DNA of 64,000 bases from Mycobacterium heckeshornense (GTDB lineage: Bacteria; Actinomycetota; Actinomycetes; Mycobacteriales; Mycobacteriaceae): contig NZ_AP024237.1 of the NCBI RefSeq assembly GCF_016592155.1, positions 1,116,001-1,180,000 on the forward strand, read 5' to 3'. A program made the position numbers and the translations under genes. Shown piece after piece: positions 58,492 through 64,000 of the stretch. Within the stretch, counting starts at the first letter, position 1. Each line of letters begins with the position of its first letter. Under the pieces are notes generated by a model. That model saw nothing but the letters and a program-made list of their open reading frames with translations. It did no database searches and was not told where the DNA came from.

Positions 58492-59463
58492 TCAGCCGCC
58501 GGTAGGTACGACGACGGGTGCGGGTACACCGGTGGTGGGCCGACGCCACAGCCGCGACACGATCCGAAGACGGGCCCGACCCAGACCGGTTCGCGCCGAA
58601 CCGGACGTTGACGGTAATTCGGCCGCCAACCCGCGGGTCGACTCGCCTAAGGCGGAACACAACGCCGGCAGCAGTTGGTCGGCGACGAGCGCATAACCGG
58701 CGGCTGAGGGGTGGTAGCGGTCTTCGGAGAACAGCACCTCGGGGGAGCGCCGGAAGTGCGGCACGAGCAAATCCGCCAGCGGCACTGGCACCCCTCCGGC
58801 GGCTCGAACGGCGGCGGCCTGGGCGCGCGCCAGCCGCAGACCACGGGTGCGCGCCAGCCAGCGCAGCGGCTGCGGAATCGCGGTGATCACTCCGAAATCG
58901 GGGCAGGTGGCAACCACTACCACCGCGCCGCTCGCGCGCAGCCGCCACACGGCGGCGCCCAGCCGACGCGCCGAGGGTCCGATGCCGTTGAGGGCGGTGA
59001 CGTCGTTGGCGCCAATCATGATCACCGCCGCGTCCGGTGGTGGTCCGGCCACGAACATCGCGTCGACCTGGCCGGACAGCCCTTTGGAGGTGGCACCCAC
59101 AATCGCCTTCGTGCTCAGCCGGACCCGTTTGCCGGTGCGTTCGGCGAGCGCACGCGCGAGCAGCACGCCGGGAACTTCGTCGGCGGTTCGGCAGCCGTAG
59201 CCGGTCGCTGTCGAATCACCGAAGACCATCAGGTGTAGGTCGAAGGGCACGCCACGATGCCACCGCTCAACCGGCCCGCGGCCGGGCGTGTACACGCCGT
59301 CAGCGCGGGGCGGGGGATCCCAGGCCTTTGGAATGACGCTGCGCGCCTGCCGCGCCTGGCCGATCAGCAGGTTGCGTGCGCCCAGGTAGGCCGTTCCGGT
59401 CGACGCTAGTGCACCCGCTGCGGCCAGCGCGATCAACGATCGACGTGGCGCGCGTATCTCCAC
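58492..59463 (-). CDS. Secreted/membrane-anchored GDSL esterase (Rv1075c-like)
   Basis: A 323-residue SGNH hydrolase. An N-terminal hydrophobic segment (about 9-25, SLIALAAAGALASTGTAYLG) is a signal or anchor. The catalytic blocks are FGDSTATGYG with Ser84, GANDVTALNG with Asn, and DRYHPSAAGY with Asp and His. It should hydrolyse esters at the cell envelope. In M. tuberculosis the homologue is a described GDSL lipase (Rv1075c). The C-terminal tail is Pro/Arg-rich. Confidence 0.9.
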   Translation of the reverse strand: MEIRAPRRSLIALAAAGALASTGTAYLGARNLLIGQARQARSVIPKAWDPPPRADGVYTPGRGPVERWHRGVPFDLHLMVFGDSTATGYGCRTADEVPGVLLARALAERTGKRVRLSTKAIVGATSKGLSGQVDAMFVAGPPPDAAVIMIGANDVTALNGIGPSARRLGAAVWRLRASGAVVVVATCPDFGVITAIPQPLRWLARTRGLRLARAQAAAVRAAGGVPVPLADLLVPHFRRSPEVLFSEDRYHPSAAGYALVADQLLPALCSALGESTRGLAAELPSTSGSARTGLGRARLRIVSRLWRRPTTGVPAPVVVPTGG

Positions 59464-59711
59464 GTCACCAGTTTAAGGCGCGCACGACCGCCGACCTGGT
59501 AAGCGCGGCTCGCGGCGATCACGGCCCGAACCAGATCTGGTATCGAATCAGACTCTTTGAATGTTGAAGTTTGTAAGAGTGTCAAGCTAAGTCTGCGAGG
59601 TTGGCTGAGCGCCCCGGGCGGGTACAGCGAAATACGACGAAGATGAACCGGTCGCTTCGCTACCTCGTCGACATGCTGTACCGCACTACAACGGCGTAGG
59701 GAGTGTTGAGC

Positions 59712-60785
59712 ATGACCGCACCGAGCATGGTGTCCGGATCGCCCCGCGGTAGCCGACCCGGCCCCTCTCTGTACGGAACGCTCGCGCTCCGCCCGCTCCC
59801 GCGCCGAATTGCCGTCGGCGACGCCGTTCCCGTCGAGGTCATCGAGACCGGCCCCAGCTTGCCGGGTCGGCTGCTGTGGCTGGCGTCGCGGCTGACGATC
59901 CGCCCCGTGTTGGCGGTCGGCAGCCGGGTGCCGCATGTGCGGTGGCCGTTCGGTCTGATCGACTTCGCGTGCCGGCTCTTGCTGCCGACGCCCGGCACGG
60001 TCCGCACCACAGTCGATTTGCCGCACGCCACAGCGCAACTGGTGCGTGCACCCGGGGTGCTGCCAGCAGACGGCAAGCGGCGGGTGGTGCTCTATCTGCA
60101 CGGCGGCGCCTTCTTGACATGCGGGGTCAACTCGCACAGCAGGGTGGTCAACGCGATCTCGCGATACGCAGATTCGCCCATCCTGGTGGTCAACTACCGG
60201 CTGATGCCCAGGCACTCCGTCGGAATGGCCCTCGACGACTGCCACGACGCTTACCGTTGGCTGCGGCTGCGCGGGTATCAGCCCGACCGGATCGTGTTGG
60301 CGGGCGATTCCGCGGGCGGCTATCTGGCGCTGGCCCTTGCGCAGCGGCTGCAGGAGGTCGGCGAAAAACCCGCGGCCATGGTCGCGATCTCGCCACTGCT
60401 GCAGCTGGCCAAAGAACCCAAACAGGCACATCCCAATATCAAGACCGACGCCATGTTCGCGTCGCGGACGTTTGACGCGCTGGTCGCGCTGGTGGCCAGC
60501 GCCGCTGCTAAGCACGCCGTCAATGGCAAGCCCGAAGAACTCTACGAGCCGCTCGACGAACTCAAACCCGGACTGCCGCGCACATTGATCCACGTGTCGG
60601 GCTCCGAAGTGTTATTGCACGACGCCCGATTAGCGGCTCGACGGTTGGCTGCCGTGGGTGTGCCGACCGAGGTGCGGATCTGGCCCGGCCAGATTCACGA
60701 CTTCCAGCTCGCCGCCCCGGTGATACCCGAGGCGACGCGCTCCTTGCGCCAGATCGGCGAATACATCCGCGAAGCCACCGACTAA
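59712..60785 (+). CDS. lipU: Lipase/esterase LipU (hormone-sensitive lipase family)
   Basis: A 357-residue alpha/beta hydrolase. The oxyanion hole HGGAF (from His130), nucleophile GDSAGG with Ser200, and the C-terminal IHDFQLA with His are intact. The first 75 residues are unlike the hydrolase core; a GTG at 59703 would add three more residues, while M. tuberculosis LipU is about 297 residues, so the start may be further in. cbs follows after 59 bp on the same strand. Confidence 0.88.
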   Translation: MTAPSMVSGSPRGSRPGPSLYGTLALRPLPRRIAVGDAVPVEVIETGPSLPGRLLWLASRLTIRPVLAVGSRVPHVRWPFGLIDFACRLLLPTPGTVRTTVDLPHATAQLVRAPGVLPADGKRRVVLYLHGGAFLTCGVNSHSRVVNAISRYADSPILVVNYRLMPRHSVGMALDDCHDAYRWLRLRGYQPDRIVLAGDSAGGYLALALAQRLQEVGEKPAAMVAISPLLQLAKEPKQAHPNIKTDAMFASRTFDALVALVASAAAKHAVNGKPEELYEPLDELKPGLPRTLIHVSGSEVLLHDARLAARRLAAVGVPTEVRIWPGQIHDFQLAAPVIPEATRSLRQIGEYIREATD

Positions 60786-60844
60786 TTGCCACGCCCCGGC
60801 CAAGCCGTTGCGCGGCTGTCCAAGCCGCCTGAGACGATGACTGC

Positions 60845-62239
60845 ATGCGGATCGCCCGGCACATCAGTGAGCTCATCGGCAACACACCACTGGTTCGGCT
60901 GAATTCCGTCGTGCCGGCTGGGGCCGCAACCGTAGTCGCCAAGGTCGAGTACCTCAACCCCGGGGGGAGTGCCAAGGACCGGATCGCGATCAAGATGATC
61001 GACGCCGCCGAGGCCAGCGGTCAACTCAAACCGGGTGGCACCATCGTCGAACCGACCTCGGGCAACACCGGTGTCGCGCTGGCCATGGTGGCCCAGCAGC
61101 GGGGATACAAGTGCGTGTTTGTCTGCCCCGACAAGGTCAGTGAGGACAAGCAGAACGTGCTGCGGGCCTACGGCGCCGAAGTCGTGGTGTGTCCGACGGC
61201 GGTGCCGCCCGACCACCCGGACAGCTACTACAGCGTGTCCGACCGGCTGGTCACCGAGATCGACGGCGCCTGGAAGCCGGACCAATACGCAAATCCCGAC
61301 GGGCCGGCCAGCCATTACGAGACGACCGGACCGGAAATCTGGGCCGACACCGACGGCAGGGTCACGCATTTCGTGGCTGGCATCGGAACGGGTGGGACGA
61401 TCACCGGTGCGGGGCGCTACCTCAAAGAGGTGTCCGGGGGAACAGTGCGAGTGATCGGCGCCGACCCGGAGGGGTCGGTGTACTCCGGCGGGACCGGACG
61501 GCCGTATCTGGTCGAGGGCGTCGGCGAGGATTTCTGGCCGGCGGCCTACGACCCGTCCGTGCCCGACGAGGTGATCGCGGTGTCCGACGCGGATTCGTTC
61601 GAGATGACCCGGCGGCTGGCCCGCGAAGAAGCCATGCTGGTCGGCGGGTCGTGCGGGATGGCGGTGGTGGCTGCGCTCAAAGTCGCTGAAGATGCCGGAC
61701 CGGACGCGCTGATCGTCGTGCTGCTGCCCGACGGCGGCCGCGGTTATATGTCGAAGATCTTCAACGACGCGTGGATGTCGTCGTATGGCTTTTTGCGCAG
61801 CCGCCTCGACGGCTCGATGGAACAACCCACCGTCGGCGACGTGCTGCGCGGAAAATCCGGCGCACTGCCCGACCTGGTGCACACCCATCCGTCCGAGACC
61901 GTCCGCGACGCCATCGGCATCTTGCGCGAGTACGGGGTTTCCCAGATGCCCGTCGTCGGCGCCGAGCCGCCGGTGATGGCCGGCGAGGTAGCCGGCAGCG
62001 TGTCCGAACGGGAACTGTTATCAGCCGTTTTCGAAGGCCGCGCCAAGCTGGCGGACGCGGTTGGCCTGCATATGAGCCCGCCCCTGCCGATGATCGGCGC
62101 CGGTGAGCTGATCAGCGCGGCAGCCAAGGCGCTGCGCGACGCCGATGCGCTGATGGTCGTGGAAGAAGGCAAACCGGTCGGGGTGATCACCCGCCATGAT
62201 TTGCTGGGCTTTCTGTCCGAGGGTCCACGGCGCAGGTAG
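60845..62239 (+). CDS. cbs: Cystathionine beta-synthase
   Basis: A 464-residue PLP enzyme condensing homocysteine and serine to cystathionine. The PLP Lys44 is in NPGGSAKDRIA, with TSGNTGVA and GTGGTITGAGRYLKE as cofactor-phosphate sites. The C-terminal part (about 340-460) has two CBS domains (DAIGILREYGVSQMPVV, ALMVVEEGKPVGVITRHDLL) that in eukaryotes bind AdoMet as an activator. Together with metB further along it gives a reverse/forward transsulfuration set. Confidence 0.95.
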   Translation: MRIARHISELIGNTPLVRLNSVVPAGAATVVAKVEYLNPGGSAKDRIAIKMIDAAEASGQLKPGGTIVEPTSGNTGVALAMVAQQRGYKCVFVCPDKVSEDKQNVLRAYGAEVVVCPTAVPPDHPDSYYSVSDRLVTEIDGAWKPDQYANPDGPASHYETTGPEIWADTDGRVTHFVAGIGTGGTITGAGRYLKEVSGGTVRVIGADPEGSVYSGGTGRPYLVEGVGEDFWPAAYDPSVPDEVIAVSDADSFEMTRRLAREEAMLVGGSCGMAVVAALKVAEDAGPDALIVVLLPDGGRGYMSKIFNDAWMSSYGFLRSRLDGSMEQPTVGDVLRGKSGALPDLVHTHPSETVRDAIGILREYGVSQMPVVGAEPPVMAGEVAGSVSERELLSAVFEGRAKLADAVGLHMSPPLPMIGAGELISAAAKALRDADALMVVEEGKPVGVITRHDLLGFLSEGPRRR

Positions 62240-62394
62240 CGGAACCGCTGGCGGGCAAATTAATTCGGCTAGCAAATCAACGCAGAGGTTGGTCCATGGG
62301 GTCGGCCTTGCGCTGAGCGCGCTCGCGCCGACCGCTCGTCGGGTACCGTAATGCCGCCGAGTGCAGGTCATCCCATGTCCGTGGAAGGCGTTTC

Positions 62395-63063
62395 ATGACC
62401 GACCAACCCGCCCCGCCGCCCGGCGGTCCTGATCCGCAGCATCCCGCCCAAGGCGGCCATCCGCCTCCGCCGCCCGGCGGCGCATACCCGCCGCCCCCAC
62501 CGCCTTCCGGGGAATTCGTGCCGCCGCCGCCCGGCCCGGTGATTCGCGGTTTGCCGCCGCACGCCTATACCCCGTGGGGCACCCGAGTCATGGCCTTCGT
62601 CGTCGACTTCGTCCCCTACGCGATCATCATCTCCATCGGCTGGCTCGTGCTGGTCGGCACCGAACAGACGGCATGCATCACCGACATCTCGCGATACGAC
62701 GTCGACCAGGTCTGCGCCAGTGGCTATTCCGCGGTGGGTATGACGACATTCTGGTTGGCGGTGCTGGTGGGTTTGGCCTATCTCATCTGGAACTACGGCT
62801 ATCGGCAGGGCATCACCGGCTCGAGCATTGGCAAGACGGTCATGAAGTTCAAGGTGGTGAGCGAAAATACCGGCCAGCCAATCGGATTCGGGTTGTCCAT
62901 CGCACGTCAACTCGCACATTTCATCGACGCGGTCATCTGCTATATCGGCTATTTGTTGCCGCTGTGGGACGCCAAGCGGCAAACCATCGCCGACAAGATC
63001 ATGTCGACGGTTTGCCTGCCGAGCGAACCCTCGGCCGATACGATTCGGCCACCGACACCGTGA
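62395..63063 (+). CDS. pra: Proline-rich antigen Pra, RDD-family membrane protein
   Basis: A 222-residue protein. The N-terminal 50 residues are Pro-rich and low complexity (GGAYPPPPPPSGEFVPPPPG). The RDD domain follows, with HAYTPWGTRVMAFVVDFVPYA, two to three membrane helices, and GITGSSIGKTVMKFKVVSENTG. It ends in ADTIRPPTP. Homologue of the M. tuberculosis/M. leprae 36 kDa Pro-rich antigen. Role unknown, possibly transport. Confidence 0.92.
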   Translation: MTDQPAPPPGGPDPQHPAQGGHPPPPPGGAYPPPPPPSGEFVPPPPGPVIRGLPPHAYTPWGTRVMAFVVDFVPYAIIISIGWLVLVGTEQTACITDISRYDVDQVCASGYSAVGMTTFWLAVLVGLAYLIWNYGYRQGITGSSIGKTVMKFKVVSENTGQPIGFGLSIARQLAHFIDAVICYIGYLLPLWDAKRQTIADKIMSTVCLPSEPSADTIRPPTP

Positions 63064-63121
63064 CGCGCGCAATGACCATTTGTGGGATCGCATAACAAAA
63101 GCGAAGGACACCGTCGGTACC

Positions 63122-63571
63122 ATGTCGACACCGCCTGGGCCACTCGGCCGACAGCCGGAATGGCGGGACCCCGATCCGTACGGCTTTCCGAACGCACCCG
63201 TGCCGCCGGCGTCCTGGCACCCGGGGTATTACGGTCAGCCGTACGGCTATTCCACGTACTCTGGGTACGCGGTTGATCCTCGAGCGCCGTATGGGCGTGA
63301 TCCCGCCACGGGACAGCCGTTGTCCGACAAGTCAGCGGCCGTCGCGGGCTGCCTGCAGTTGTTTGTCGGCATGCTCGGTGTCGGCCGCTTCTACATCGGT
63401 TCGGCGGTAATTGGGGGAATTCAGTTGGCGCTCACCATTATTGGTTTGATGCTGACTATCGTCTTCGTTGGGTTCCCCATTTTGTTCGGGGTCGCGATTT
63501 GGGCCTTTGTCGACGCGATCATGATGTTTACCGCAGCGGTTCCCGACGCTCATGGTCGCAAACTGCGCTAG
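63122..63571 (+). CDS. TM2-domain membrane protein
   Basis: A 149-residue protein. A Pro/Tyr-rich cytoplasmic start (PYGFPNAPVPPASWHPGYYG) is followed by KSAAVAGCLQLFVGMLGVGRFYIGS and two membrane helices (about 76-96 and 99-133), the TM2-domain layout with GRFY. ATG at 63122 is used; a longer frame begins at 63080. It lies between pra and metB, all on the plus strand, and could share their promoter. Function unknown; I do not recall it at this position in M. tuberculosis. Confidence 0.82.
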   Translation: MSTPPGPLGRQPEWRDPDPYGFPNAPVPPASWHPGYYGQPYGYSTYSGYAVDPRAPYGRDPATGQPLSDKSAAVAGCLQLFVGMLGVGRFYIGSAVIGGIQLALTIIGLMLTIVFVGFPILFGVAIWAFVDAIMMFTAAVPDAHGRKLR

Positions 63572-63650
63572 CGTCCGGTGGGTGGCGGTGCCTGCGGCTT
63601 CTTCGGCGGATGCGACCGCGATTCGTCGACCCCATTAGGCTTGATCGTCG

Positions 63651-64000
63651 ATGAGCAGACAGCGCACTACGGCCGGTGACGGCGACAAGCGTCGCATGCC
63701 GGGGCTCGCTACCCGGGCCATTCACGCCGGCTATTCACCGGACCCTCTGACCGGTGCGGTCAACCCTCCGATCAATACCAGCAGCACGTTCGCTCAAGAC
63801 GGCGTCGGTGTCCTGCGCGGAGAATTCGACTACTCCCGATCCGGTAACCCAACGCGGGCGGCGCTGGAAGCGGCGCTGGCGGCTGTCGAGGAGGGCAGAT
63901 TTTGCCGCGCGTTCAGTTCCGGGATGGCCGCCACCGACTGTGCGTTGCGGGCAATGCTGCGCCCGGGCGACCACGTGGTGATCCCGGACGACGCCTACGG
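63651..64000 (+). CDS. metB: Cystathionine gamma-synthase MetB, N-terminal part (3' end outside window)
   Basis: The first 116 residues are visible. ATG at 63651 opens a frame to the window end. It has ATRAIHAGYSPDPLTGAVNPPI, STFAQDGVG, FDYSRSGNPTRAALE and FSSGMAATDCALRAMLRPGDHVVIPDDAYG, all typical of the Cys/Met PLP family. The PLP lysine lies beyond the window. It makes cystathionine from O-succinyl/acetyl-homoserine and cysteine. It lies 79 bp after the TM2 gene. Confidence 0.93.
   Translation, partial: MSRQRTTAGDGDKRRMPGLATRAIHAGYSPDPLTGAVNPPINTSSTFAQDGVGVLRGEFDYSRSGNPTRAALEAALAAVEEGRFCRAFSSGMAATDCALRAMLRPGDHVVIPDDAY

Noticed and set aside
58244..58948. Extension of the fadA3 frame upstream through the 58 bp repeats
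   Set aside because: Open only because the GC-rich repeats lack stops; it overlaps the GDSL gene and the family start is at 58243.

Overview
The window is a 64 kb stretch of chromosome from a mycobacterium. The genes are GC-rich and the backbone follows the Mycobacterium tuberculosis rpfB (Rv1009) to metB (Rv1079) order: rpfB-ksgA-ispE-pks16-pth-rplY-lpqT-prs-glmU-(TetR)-mfd-mazG-lpqU-eno-(FtsB-like)-(DUF501)-ppx, then kdp, trcRS, PE8-PPE15-esxJ-esxI, the Rv1057-like propeller, fadD14, the Rv1061-Rv1066 block, echA8-echA9, Rv1072, fadA3, Rv1075c, lipU, cbs, pra and metB. PE/PPE genes with GxxSVPxxW tails, QILSS-type Esx proteins and mycobacterial lipoproteins fit a non-tuberculous, probably slow-growing species. 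The species cannot be named from this alone. No insertion sequence, prophage or CRISPR array was seen.

Layout. 1-12.1 kb: resuscitation factor, rRNA methylation, isoprenoid and acyl-activating genes, and a minus-strand block (pth, rplY, SDR, lpqT, ArsC-like, prs, glmU) with tRNA-Gln upstream of it. An extra Ser/Thr kinase gene sits between ksgA and ispE. 12.4-21.6 kb: mfd-mazG, lpqU, eno, a divisome-type coiled-coil protein, DUF501 and an exopolyphosphatase-like gene, many of them translationally coupled. 21.6-24.5 kb: two tandem PPE genes whose proteins end in a SHOCT-like tail. 24.8-34.8 kb: a potassium region with a two-RCK channel and a collinear kdpFABCDE operon, preceded by an extra 27-residue membrane ORF. 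35.0-36.7 kb: a methionine/cysteine-rich membrane protein divergent from a BlaI/CopY-type repressor and an M56-type protease, with a 25 bp dyad between them. 36.7-38.9 kb: trcR/trcS, disrupted by two homopolymer frameshifts. 39.2-44 kb: PE-PPE pair facing PE8-PPE15-esxJ-esxI (an ESX-5-type substrate cluster). 44.3-64 kb: tRNA-Leu, lipoproteins, fatty-acid and lipid enzymes, a cysteine dioxygenase/rhodanese pair, and the cbs-pra-metB transsulfuration end.

Most notable signals: (i) the BlaI-M56-Met-ladder locus, which looks like an autoregulated metal- or wall-stress module; (ii) an array of three TTnACGG half-sites with the same spacing (11 then 21 bp), orientation and distance (about 111-114 bp) upstream of both the kdp operon and PE8, suggesting one response regulator controls both, with a related pair upstream of the tandem PPE genes; (iii) small ORFs with good translation signals (upstream of kdpF, between mfd and mazG, upstream of the PE gene); (iv) three frameshifts each explained by one extra base in a 7-base homopolymer, so sequencing error must be excluded before calling pseudogenes.
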